From an uncultured Porphyromonadaceae bacterium (GTDB taxonomy: Bacteria; Bacteroidota; Bacteroidia; Bacteroidales; Muribaculaceae): a stretch of DNA of 8,195 bases. Below, piece after piece: positions 1-6,773 of the stretch. The notes beneath the pieces were generated by a model. That model was not told where the DNA came from and ran no database searches. It saw only the letters and a program-made list of their open reading frames with translations. Made by a program: the position numbers and the translations under genes. How positions within the stretch are numbered: the first letter of the stretch is position 1; the number at the start of each line of letters is the position of its first letter. Where the stretch lies: positions 1 through 8,195 of the forward strand of contig CAMWQY010000113.1 in assembly GCA_947176355.1 (NCBI GenBank), written 5' to 3'.

Positions 1-1384
1 TGTTTATGATGTCATTTTTACGAAGTTCGATATCGGCTGCAGTTCCGTTCATGATATCGCCAAGATTGATCGACAGCACTTCGAGTGAACGGTCGGGTTT
101 TTCGCGATACATAAGAGCTCTTCCGAGATAAGCATCATCCGTGAGGCCTTCTGCTGTCTGAATCAACTGACGAAGAGTGCGGACATTATCACTGATGGCG
201 TATGTACCGGGACGATAAACCGAACCACCGATTTCCACCTTATTAGAAAATTCATCCGTTACAGTGCCAATGGAGACCACGTCGCCATCCTTGAGCAAGT
301 ATGTAGAATAATCACCGCTTTCCACCGTATTTAGCTCCTTATCGAGGCCATTGAGGCGCAGCACGCGAACCACATCACTGTATGCATCGCCAGTGAAACC
401 ACCGGCAAATTCAATAAGTTTTGCAAGGCTCTCATTATTCTTTAGCTCATAGAACATCGGGCGTTTTACATTGCCTTCGATATGCACAAGTTCGTTGTAA
501 GGAGGCACTTTGATTACGTCTCCTTCTTGCAAACGCACATTTCCGACATCTTTACCTTTAAACAGGAAATCATAGACATCAATGGAAGACACCTTCTTGC
601 CATTGCGATATATATCTATATTACGCACTGAACCAATGTCGTTGATACCACCGGCATTATAAAGAGCGTGGAAAGCGTTTGAGAAGGGAGAGATTCTGTA
701 TGTACCGGGTCTCACCACTTCGCCGAGCACATCTATCTGAATAGAACGGATCTGCCCGAGTGTAAGGTTGATATCCGTGTCACTTCCCACCCCTGAATAT
801 TTTTTAGCGAAAATGTTTTTCAGCTGTTTGTTGGCTTCGTCCACTGTAAGTCCGTTAAGATATACAGGGCCAAGCTGAGAGATCATAATTCGACCGTCCG
901 GAGATATCTGCTGGCGAATATTGTCTTCACTTACACCCCAAATGTCGATAATCACTTCATCACCGGGACCCAGGCGATAATTCTTGGGAGTAGCCATGTT
1001 TGAATTCGGTTCAAAAGTCAGTGCCCGGGAATTGAATATATCATGACCGTAAATTGATTTTCTTACGGCAGTGGTCTCATCGACATCTTCAACTGCATAG
1101 TTGTCTTCTTCGCTTTCAGTCTCCTTATCGCGAAGTCTTGTCTGCAAAGCCCGACCGGTAGTAGCGTTGACTTGAGTGTTATTTTCTTCTTGTACTTGTG
1201 TGCGAATACGACGAAGCTGGTCGACCGACACCCCCTGACTCATAAGTTCGCTCGCAATCTGTTTATACGACTTTCCTGTAGCAGACTCTGTCTTAATGTA
1301 TGACATTACCTGCTCATCGGTTAATGCTAAAGCCGGCAGCGCAATAAGCAACATCAATGGTACTAAAAAACGTTTTAACTTCAT
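1..1384 (-). CDS. Polysaccharide export protein with SLBB domains (Wza-like), C-terminus cut off by window edge
   Basis: The frame is open from an ATG at 1384 to the left edge, giving 461 visible residues and no stop. Residues 1-20 form a Sec signal peptide (KLKR, hydrophobic stretch, ALA); no lipobox cysteine follows, unlike the lipoprotein Wza. Residues 21-65 are a charged helical segment (LTDEQVMSYI onward) that I recall from large Bacteroidetes SLBB proteins. Residues 136-210 match a Poly_export domain (YRLGPGDEVIIDIWG). At least three SLBB-type beta-grasp units follow, near 215-291 (VLGEVVRPGTYRIS), 299-371 (HIEGNVKRPMFYEL) and 383-461 (VEIGGSVYRPGTYAIS). Relatives of this kind usually run to about 800 residues, so roughly half is probably missing. 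The family forms the periplasmic/outer-membrane channel for capsule or exopolysaccharide export; Wzc-like kinase and glycosyltransferase genes would be expected further left. It has its own promoter at 1425-1456. Family assignment is firm; the exported polymer is unknown. Confidence 0.93.
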   Translation of the reverse strand, partial: MKLKRFLVPLMLLIALPALALTDEQVMSYIKTESATGKSYKQIASELMSQGVSVDQLRRIRTQVQEENNTQVNATTGRALQTRLRDKETESEEDNYAVEDVDETTAVRKSIYGHDIFNSRALTFEPNSNMATPKNYRLGPGDEVIIDIWGVSEDNIRQQISPDGRIMISQLGPVYLNGLTVDEANKQLKNIFAKKYSGVGSDTDINLTLGQIRSIQIDVLGEVVRPGTYRISPFSNAFHALYNAGGINDIGSVRNIDIYRNGKKVSSIDVYDFLFKGKDVGNVRLQEGDVIKVPPYNELVHIEGNVKRPMFYELKNNESLAKLIEFAGGFTGDAYSDVVRVLRLNGLDKELNTVESGDYSTYLLKDGDVVSIGTVTDEFSNKVEIGGSVYRPGTYAISDNVRTLRQLIQTAEGLTDDAYLGRALMYREKPDRSLEVLSINLGDIMNGTAADIELRKNDIIN

Positions 1385-1424
1385 ATCCTGATATGGTTGT
1401 TTTCGTTGAACGCTATAATTTGCG

Positions 1425-1456
1425 CAAAATTAATAAAAAATATCTGTTCTGACAAG
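1425..1456 (-). promoter_or_regulatory. Bacteroidetes-type promoter of the SLBB export gene
   Basis: Read on the minus strand, a CTTG -33 box (1456-1453) is followed by exactly 20 bases and then TAATTTTG (1432-1425). The latter is a perfect match to the Bacteroidetes -7 consensus TAnnTTTG. Transcription would start near 1420 and leave a leader of about 35 bases with no convincing Shine-Dalgarno sequence. The promoter lies in the 100-base gap after the RNase Z stop, so the export gene is probably its own unit, although I see no clear terminator blocking read-through. The palindrome TTTGCGCAAA (1419-1428) overlaps the -7 box and start site. Confidence 0.72.
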
Positions 1457-1484
1457 TTTTTCCCTCAGATTAATAAAAAAGTCA

Positions 1485-2396
1485 TCAGACAGAGATACGC
1501 AGACCTTCTTTTCCCAATATTACATTTGGGAAAACCGACAACGCTTCGTCAAGGAAAAGAGTGTCATCTTTATATCGAGACGAGTAATGGCCTACTAAAA
1601 GACGCCCGACATTGGCATCAAGAGCGACACGAGCCGCTTCTGCAGCTGTGGAGTGCCCTCTCTCTTTGGCTTTGTCTTTATCCGGAGTGAGATAGGTAGT
1701 CTCATGGAAAAGGAGATCTACACCTTTGATTTTTTCAGCAAGATCAGGAATATACGACGTGTCGCTAATATGCGCATAACTTCTTGGCTTACTGGGGTCT
1801 TTCGTCAACAACGCGTTAGCTACAACCGATCCATCGTCTTTGACAAAGTCTTCTCCAGCCTTTATCCTATTGAAAGCCCACATTGGAACTTGATGGAAAT
1901 CGCACATCTCACGATTAATGTGTCTTAAACCGGGCTTTTCTTCAAAGACATAACCGACAGCCGGGATCTTATGACGCAAAGGCACAGTTCGCACGCGTAA
2001 AGAATCATTCTCAAACACGACAGCTTCTTCAGGACGAATGACATTAAACTTCACATCGATCGGAAGCCCGCGATTGAAGTAATCGAATATTGAGGAAAGA
2101 ATCTTTTTCCCATCTTCGAAAGTATGTATAGTTATGTCCCCTTCGAGGCCGGAAAGTGCCATAGTGCCCAACAATCCCGGGAGTCCAAATACATGGTCAC
2201 CGTGAAGATGGGTCAGAAAGATATGGTTGAGACGCGGAAGCTTAAGACGCTGGCGCTGGAGTTCCTTCTGAGCCCCTTCGCCACAATCAATCATGAACAG
2301 ATTTTCACGAAAATTTACTACAGTACAAGATGGGTTGTGAATCGGAGACGGCTTAGCACTACCACATCCTAAAACGTTGACTTCAAATTTCATCAT
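1485..2396 (-). CDS. rnz: Ribonuclease Z (tRNA 3'-end endonuclease)
   Basis: This 303-residue metallo-beta-lactamase-fold protein is about the size of bacterial RNase Z (B. subtilis, 307). The enzyme cleaves the 3' trailer from tRNA precursors in the cytoplasm. The full set of zinc ligands can be placed: HLHGDH at 63-68, His142 (PLRH), Asp212 (SDTSY) and His270 (VGHYSSRY). HETTY (231-235) and GHSTAAEAA (247-255) are further family signatures. Residues 150-185 form the flexible exosite arm that grips the tRNA; the usual Gly-Pro pair is replaced by VPMWAFNRIKAG (170-181). Two start codons stand in tandem (2396 and 2393), and MKFEVNVLG from the second would fit equally well. The gene starts 5 bases after the serine dehydratase stop, so the two are almost surely co-transcribed and perhaps translationally coupled. 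No separate promoter or Shine-Dalgarno site is seen. Confidence 0.96.
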   Translation of the reverse strand: MMKFEVNVLGCGSAKPSPIHNPSCTVVNFRENLFMIDCGEGAQKELQRQRLKLPRLNHIFLTHLHGDHVFGLPGLLGTMALSGLEGDITIHTFEDGKKILSSIFDYFNRGLPIDVKFNVIRPEEAVVFENDSLRVRTVPLRHKIPAVGYVFEEKPGLRHINREMCDFHQVPMWAFNRIKAGEDFVKDDGSVVANALLTKDPSKPRSYAHISDTSYIPDLAEKIKGVDLLFHETTYLTPDKDKAKERGHSTAAEAARVALDANVGRLLVGHYSSRYKDDTLFLDEALSVFPNVILGKEGLRISV

Positions 2397-2401
2397 CGTG
2401 A

Positions 2402-3619
2402 TTATTTACGATGCATTTGTTCGTAGTCTTTGGCAAGGCCTCCGGTTCCGGTTTCCTTGTAAAGGGATGGTATGTCATGTCCTGTCTCCTTCATAACGGT
2501 GACAAGCTTATCAAATGAAACACGGTGGTTGCCATCAGTGAATGAAGCATATATGTTTGCATCCAATGCTCGTGCTGCCGCGTATGCATTTCGCTCGATG
2601 CAAGGAATCTGCACGAGTCCACATACGGGATCACAGGTCATACCAAGATGATGTTCAAGCCCCATCTCCGCCGCGTATTCTATCTGTGCCGGGCTTCCAC
2701 CAAACAATTGCGTGGCAGCGGCAGCCGCCATCGCACATGCCACACCTACCTCACCCTGACAACCTACGTCAGCTCCGGAAATTGAAGCATTATGCTTGAC
2801 CACATTACCGAATAGTCCAGCCGTAGCAAGAGCATGCACCATTTGTGCATCAGCAAAATGACGGCTATCCCAAAGATGGTAAAGCACACCCGGAATCACG
2901 CCACAAGACCCACAAGTCGGGGCTGTCACTATTTCACCACCTGATGCATTTTCCTCGCTCACTGCAAGCGCGTATGCGAAAACCCTACCGCGACTTTTAA
3001 GATTGTCTTTATATCCTCCTGCCTTTACATAATAAGCACAAGCCTTTCGCTGAAGATTGAGTGGACCGGGGAGACGACCTTCTTTATTGAGACCTCGCTC
3101 CACAGCATTTTTCATCACCTTCCACACATCTAATAAATAATCCCATATTTCAGGGCCTTCGCACTGCTCAACGTATTCCCAATAGGTATGGCCTGTGCGT
3201 TCGCAATACGACATTATATCAGTGATGGTATTGAGCGGATAAATTTCGCCTGACTCAGTATGAGGTTTACCGGGCTCTTCTAAAGCACCCCCACCGACAC
3301 TAAAGACTGTCCATTCGCCTGTTTGATTGCCATCAGCGTCAAGGCTACGGAATTTCATACCATTTGGATGAAACGGAAGGAAAACCTCAGGCTCCCATAA
3401 GATTTCAGTCTCTTTACCGGATTTAGAGAGTTCATCGAGTATAGCAACATCCGTCATGTGTCCTTTTCCTGTAGCAGCGAGACTACCATATAGAGTCACT
3501 TCAAATCTTTCTGCTTCAGGATGCTGATTGCGGAAAGTCTCTGCAGCCTTACGTGGCCCCATTGTATGTGATGAGGATGGACCGGTACCAATCCTAAATA
3601 ATTCGCGTAACGATTTCAT
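2402..3619 (-). CDS. sdaA: L-serine dehydratase (L-serine ammonia-lyase), single-chain iron-sulfur type
   Basis: This cytoplasmic enzyme converts L-serine to pyruvate and ammonia using a 4Fe-4S cluster. The 405-residue chain joins both family domains. The beta domain (about 1-150) begins with the signature GTGPSSSHTMGPRKAA (11-26). The alpha domain (about 165-405) contains NASGGEIVTAPTCGSCG (224-240). Likely cluster ligands are Cys287 (GCQGEVG), Cys329 (TCDPVCG) and Cys340 (IPCIERN). Their spacing of 42 and 11 residues equals that of Cys343, Cys385 and Cys396 in the Legionella enzyme. The chain is shorter than E. coli SdaA (about 454). It ends in GGLAKDYEQMHRK, without the C-terminal cysteine that inserts into the Legionella active site. 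The start is supported by an AAGGA site (3633-3629) 9 bases upstream and a promoter at 3644-3675. Ribonuclease Z follows after 5 bases. The sdaA symbol is by family; sdaB or tdcG would describe the same activity. Confidence 0.96.
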   Translation of the reverse strand: MKSLRELFRIGTGPSSSHTMGPRKAAETFRNQHPEAERFEVTLYGSLAATGKGHMTDVAILDELSKSGKETEILWEPEVFLPFHPNGMKFRSLDADGNQTGEWTVFSVGGGALEEPGKPHTESGEIYPLNTITDIMSYCERTGHTYWEYVEQCEGPEIWDYLLDVWKVMKNAVERGLNKEGRLPGPLNLQRKACAYYVKAGGYKDNLKSRGRVFAYALAVSEENASGGEIVTAPTCGSCGVIPGVLYHLWDSRHFADAQMVHALATAGLFGNVVKHNASISGADVGCQGEVGVACAMAAAAATQLFGGSPAQIEYAAEMGLEHHLGMTCDPVCGLVQIPCIERNAYAAARALDANIYASFTDGNHRVSFDKLVTVMKETGHDIPSLYKETGTGGLAKDYEQMHRK

Positions 3620-3643
3620 ATCATTAATTCCTTTTTGAGGACA

Positions 3644-3675
3644 CGAAATTAGTAAAAATTTACGTATGATGCAAA
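3644..3675 (-). promoter_or_regulatory. Bacteroidetes-type promoter of the serine dehydratase-RNase Z operon
   Basis: On the minus strand TTTG (3675-3672) is followed by exactly 20 bases and TAATTTCG (3651-3644), one mismatch from the TAnnTTTG -7 consensus. Transcription should start near 3638, giving a leader of about 20 bases that includes an AAGGA ribosome site (3633-3629), 9 bases before the ATG. The -33 box lies just past the GH115 stop, so this operon can be expressed independently of the glycosidase gene. I see no terminator hairpin between the GH115 stop and this promoter. Confidence 0.75.
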
Positions 3676-3678
3676 TTT

Positions 3679-6189
3679 TTATTTAATAGTCGGGAAGAGA
3701 TAGAAAGAACGCTTAGGATTTGGATCCCACATCCATTGGTCGACGACGATATTGTCATCGAGAGCCTTAATTTCGAGATTGTGCTTACCCGACTCAAGAG
3801 AAACAGGTAGGTTTCTGACAGCCTGACCACGCATTACATTTTGTTTCCATTGTTCCGAACGAAATGGCTCTTTCAAACTGTATACTACAGGCTTAGCTCC
3901 GTCCACACTAACGCTGAAGCGCACATCGGCGCCATCTATAGGATGGGTAGGGATTACGGCTACCCGTATAACTCCTTCCCCATCTTCTTTCACATCAAAA
4001 TCATACGACAGAGAACTTCCTTTCTCCAATGCCACTGCATTCATGCTATGACCTAACATCCCTACAGGCGTTGCCGTTCCCTTCACATGGCTAAATGAAT
4101 CGGCATTAGCTGCCACAGTCTTACCGGGCTCAGGAGATTTTGGATTGCCGACATCCGGAGTGGGATATTTCTGGAGCTCCTGTTCTGTAAGAATCAAAGG
4201 CAAGGATGGCGCAAGGAAAACGGGCAAATCACGTGGCCTCATATCCATGCTATATTTCCATTTGCCATCAGAGACAACGTCGTTGTAGTATTCCGTAAGT
4301 TTACGCACTTCCTGATAAGCACGCTGACTCTCTGCGCAGGCTTGCTTGATGAGCTCTTCCTGCAAAGCCCTGTCGACAGTACCATTACGTCCAGATGCAA
4401 GCGAACGTGCTTCTTGCGCTTTTAGCAGCGAACGTGCATGGGCTGCAGAAGCGCACACGGGATAAATTATTGCTGCAAAATAGGCATCATATAGAGATGG
4501 ATCTACAAACTTCGTAGCATAATCCACTACAAAAGAAGCCCTATCAAATTCATCAACATAACGCTGAAGTTCATTGCCAAACTCTTTAGGATTAAACTCA
4601 GTAGAACGAACCGGCGAGAGACGCCTCTCATAGAGATTTCTATCTTTTTCTACTTGCGACCACCCCATAAATTCCGGTCTCCGCTCTCCGCAAAGCTTGT
4701 AGAAATCATGCATTACAGGGAAAATCAACTCAGCCACTTCCTTTCCAAATTGCCGTGTCAGCCAAGCTTTATAGTGATTGCGTAGCGACGAGGCATCTAC
4801 ACTGTCAATGTCCCACGCCATATCAAGGAAAAGCTCCAAGTCATATCCTGCAACTTTTGGATCATGGACATTTGCTATCCATAATTTACGCACATTATTG
4901 TCGTAGGCTTTACGCATCTGATGCCAAATCAAACCGGGCTGAGTAGTGGTGAGCCAAAGATAATCATGAGGCTGACCCCAATAGCTTAGATGATAATATA
5001 CACCTCCACCTCCTCTTCGTTTTTGCTCCTTTTCATTGCTCAATCTTGTCAAGTAGCCGTGATTGTCATCACACCACATCAGAGTGACATAATCCGGCAC
5101 ATCGAGACCCATTTCATAGAGCTCAAGCACCTCTTTATATGGCACAAAAATCTGATCCTGCAAAGAAGGATCGCCAATATTCTCGGCTATAAGGGTTTGC
5201 TGGTCATTGATCACTTGCTGCAACCCTTCAAATTTTTCTTCCGTAGTGTTATATCCCTCCATCGAACTGTCATGTATGCCTCTCATACCAATGGTGAAGA
5301 TATTTCCTCCTTTGGAATCCTTCACTTGTTGCAATCGCTCCTTCCAGTATTTATGCACTTCCTCGCGGTTGGTCTTATAATTGAAAGCTCCTCGCTTTGC
5401 TTTATCCCACTCGCCCACATTATTACGCATCATAGGTTCGCAATGAGAAGTTCCGATGATGATGCCGCAACTGTCAGCTTGTTGTTGTGCCCCATCTACA
5501 AGGAAGAAAGCGGTAGTGCCTTCATGCATTGCAGGCCAAAGAGTATTGGCACGCAAGCGTAGAAGAAGTTCGAATATTTTCCTATATGTCGCTGCTCCTA
5601 TTTCAGTTTTTTCTGAAGGTTCGAAGTTAAGATGACTCCAAGGCCTAAGCGACCAATCTTCATCGTTGATAAAAATTCCGCGACGTTCTACAGAAGCCCC
5701 CTGCATATCGGAAAAGCCATCTTCAATCATTAGGATGTCCTTCTTTGCCGGCACTATGTCGCCCCACCAAACCCATGGAGAGACTCCAGCCTTACGACTA
5801 AGTTCGAGCAGTCCGTAAGCAGTTCCCCTGCCATTAGCCCCGGCAATATGAATTACGCCATCTTTAACTTTGATAGCAAAGCCATCTGTGAGGCCCTTGA
5901 GAGCTTTTACATCAATACCAGCCTTACGCGCAGCGGTGATTTCAGAGTCTGATGCAGTATCAATCTGATAAAGACGAATCTTGGCATTACCGGGAGTAGA
6001 TACATGTGCCGACTGCCCGGTGACTGCTGCCATATCATCAGCAAACATACTTGCAGCTACGTTCACTACAGGGTCGCAATAATCGGGAAGGTAGTAAGAC
6101 ACAGGATTCTTTCCATCATACCAGACAAGCGAGTAGACAGATAAAGATGAAAAAACAAGAATTGAAATTAAGAGTAAGCGAAGTTTCAT
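3679..6189 (-). CDS. Secreted GH115 family alpha-glucuronidase
   Basis: Family GH115 enzymes remove (4-O-methyl-)glucuronic acid linked alpha-1,2 to xylan or related glycans. This protein has 836 residues, the usual full length. Residues 1-20 form a Sec signal peptide without a lipobox, so the periplasm is the likely site. An N-terminal domain (about 21-160, GRGTAYGLLELSRKAGVSPW at 120-139) leads into the catalytic barrel. The barrel carries family hallmarks: RRGIFINDEDWSLRPW (169-184), NTLWPAMHEG (215-224), VTLMWCDDNHGYLTRLSNEK (368-387), VYYHLSYWGQPHDYLWL (397-413) and LELFLDMAW (451-459). A helical region (about 465-640) and a C-terminal beta-sandwich (about 690-836) follow. I did not assign individual catalytic residues. 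A TGA directly precedes the ATG in frame, so this start is fixed; no Shine-Dalgarno site is visible. No SusC/SusD pair, transporter or other glycosidase lies beside it, and a strong terminator sits just upstream. Substrate is inferred from family only. Confidence 0.93.
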   Translation of the reverse strand: MKLRLLLISILVFSSLSVYSLVWYDGKNPVSYYLPDYCDPVVNVAASMFADDMAAVTGQSAHVSTPGNAKIRLYQIDTASDSEITAARKAGIDVKALKGLTDGFAIKVKDGVIHIAGANGRGTAYGLLELSRKAGVSPWVWWGDIVPAKKDILMIEDGFSDMQGASVERRGIFINDEDWSLRPWSHLNFEPSEKTEIGAATYRKIFELLLRLRANTLWPAMHEGTTAFFLVDGAQQQADSCGIIIGTSHCEPMMRNNVGEWDKAKRGAFNYKTNREEVHKYWKERLQQVKDSKGGNIFTIGMRGIHDSSMEGYNTTEEKFEGLQQVINDQQTLIAENIGDPSLQDQIFVPYKEVLELYEMGLDVPDYVTLMWCDDNHGYLTRLSNEKEQKRRGGGGVYYHLSYWGQPHDYLWLTTTQPGLIWHQMRKAYDNNVRKLWIANVHDPKVAGYDLELFLDMAWDIDSVDASSLRNHYKAWLTRQFGKEVAELIFPVMHDFYKLCGERRPEFMGWSQVEKDRNLYERRLSPVRSTEFNPKEFGNELQRYVDEFDRASFVVDYATKFVDPSLYDAYFAAIIYPVCASAAHARSLLKAQEARSLASGRNGTVDRALQEELIKQACAESQRAYQEVRKLTEYYNDVVSDGKWKYSMDMRPRDLPVFLAPSLPLILTEQELQKYPTPDVGNPKSPEPGKTVAANADSFSHVKGTATPVGMLGHSMNAVALEKGSSLSYDFDVKEDGEGVIRVAVIPTHPIDGADVRFSVSVDGAKPVVYSLKEPFRSEQWKQNVMRGQAVRNLPVSLESGKHNLEIKALDDNIVVDQWMWDPNPKRSFYLFPTIK

Positions 6190-6206
6190 TCAGATGTCAG
6201 GATTTT

Positions 6207-6232
6207 AAAAAGGACGCACATACCGTGCGTCC
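6207..6232 (-). terminator. Rho-independent terminator after the DUF4332 gene, also in the GH115 leader
   Basis: GGACGCAC and GTGCGTCC (6212-6219 and 6225-6232 on the plus strand) form a perfect 8-bp, GC-rich stem with a 5-base loop. Read on the minus strand, it is followed at once by TTTTT (6211-6207). It lies 28 bases after the DUF4332 stop and fits a terminator for that gene. It ends only 17 bases before the GH115 start codon, so it may also act as a leader attenuator if GH115 is transcribed from further upstream. A smaller dyad, CATAA-GCA-TTATG (6232-6244), abuts it. Confidence 0.8.
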
Positions 6233-6260
6233 ATAAGCATTATGTGTAAAAAATCATTCG

Positions 6261-6668
6261 TCAATATTTGATTACCGGCTCAAGTTCTTTGGCTTGCTCG
6301 ATCATCTTTTCGAGTTCAGATACGGAAGGGACACGATTGCAAAGATTCTTAGCTTCATTCACCTCTACCATCTTTGGATGAAGGTTTGCGGCAACTCTAT
6401 GACGGAATTCCTTTACAGTATCCACTCCTGCGGCTTCGAGCAACTCTGCAAATTGACCTGCGACGCCTTTAATACGGAAAAGATCAGCATGATTTGTCCA
6501 TTTGAGGATAAGCTTAGGACTGATTCCAGTCTCTTCAGCCACTTTCTTGCGACCCGCCGGAGTAGCGCACTCTTTAAGAAGGTCTTCAGTTGTCTTTATT
6601 CCTACTGCCTGTAGTTTTTCGGCATAAGCATCTCCGATGCCTTCGATTTCTGCGATTTTATAAGCCAT
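6261..6668 (-). CDS. DUF4332 family helix-hairpin-helix protein
   Basis: From the preferred start at 6668 the protein has 135 residues (MAYKIAEIEGIG onward). An in-frame ATG at 6692 would add eight residues (MIINNYNT) that do not look like family sequence, so I chose the inner start. Two helix-hairpin-helix-like units are visible: EIEGIGDAYAEKLQAVGIKT (7-26) and RIKGVAGQFAELLEAAGVDT (65-84). Between and after them lie the conserved-looking stretches ISPKLILKWTNHADLF (49-64) and NLHPKMVEVNEAKNL (95-109). This layout matches DUF4332, whose function is unknown to me. Helix-hairpin-helix units often bind DNA backbone without sequence preference, so nucleic-acid binding is a reasonable guess and no more. 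There is no signal peptide or membrane segment, so it should be cytoplasmic. A strong terminator follows, and a terminator-like hairpin lies upstream, so it is probably monocistronic. I found no good promoter match for it. Confidence 0.88.
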   Translation of the reverse strand: MAYKIAEIEGIGDAYAEKLQAVGIKTTEDLLKECATPAGRKKVAEETGISPKLILKWTNHADLFRIKGVAGQFAELLEAAGVDTVKEFRHRVAANLHPKMVEVNEAKNLCNRVPSVSELEKMIEQAKELEPVIKY

Positions 6669-6747
6669 GGTATTATAATTATTTATTATCAAGTGGATAA
6701 GCCCACCTTATAAATATAACCTATAGGGATAATTATTAGTTTTACAC

Positions 6748-6773
6748 AAAAACATGTTATTAAACATATTTTT
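6748..6773 (-). terminator. AT-rich terminator-like hairpin after the serine hydrolase gene
   Basis: Immediately at the serine hydrolase stop, the minus strand can form an 11-bp stem (AAAAATATGTT with AACATGTTTTT, one G-T wobble) around a TAAT loop, ending in a run of five Ts. The stem includes part of the stop codon and has few G-C pairs, so it is weaker than the hairpin at 6207-6232. The nearby stop codon and T-run make terminator the best reading, but the dyad could also be a protein-binding site. Confidence 0.42.

Noticed and set aside
1461..1490. Terminator after RNase Z
   Set aside because: There is a TTTTTTATT run after the stop, but the flanking TCTGA words are direct, not inverted, repeats, so no stem forms.
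4990..5562. Plus-strand open frame of 190 codons
   Set aside because: It lies wholly antisense to the GH115 gene, whose minus-strand frame shows strong family motifs here. The plus-strand translation resembles no protein and has no promoter or ribosome site.
6226..6260. E. coli-like promoter on the minus strand before GH115 (TTGACG, 16 bases, TAATGC)
   Set aside because: The primary sigma factor of Bacteroidetes does not use this form, and the TTGACG overlaps the DUF4332 stop. Chance match is likelier.
6693..6740. Possible promoter for the DUF4332 gene (TATATTTA on the minus strand)
   Set aside because: The -7-like box has one mismatch, but the nearest TTTG is 28 bases upstream, outside the normal 19-21 base spacing, so I did not annotate it.
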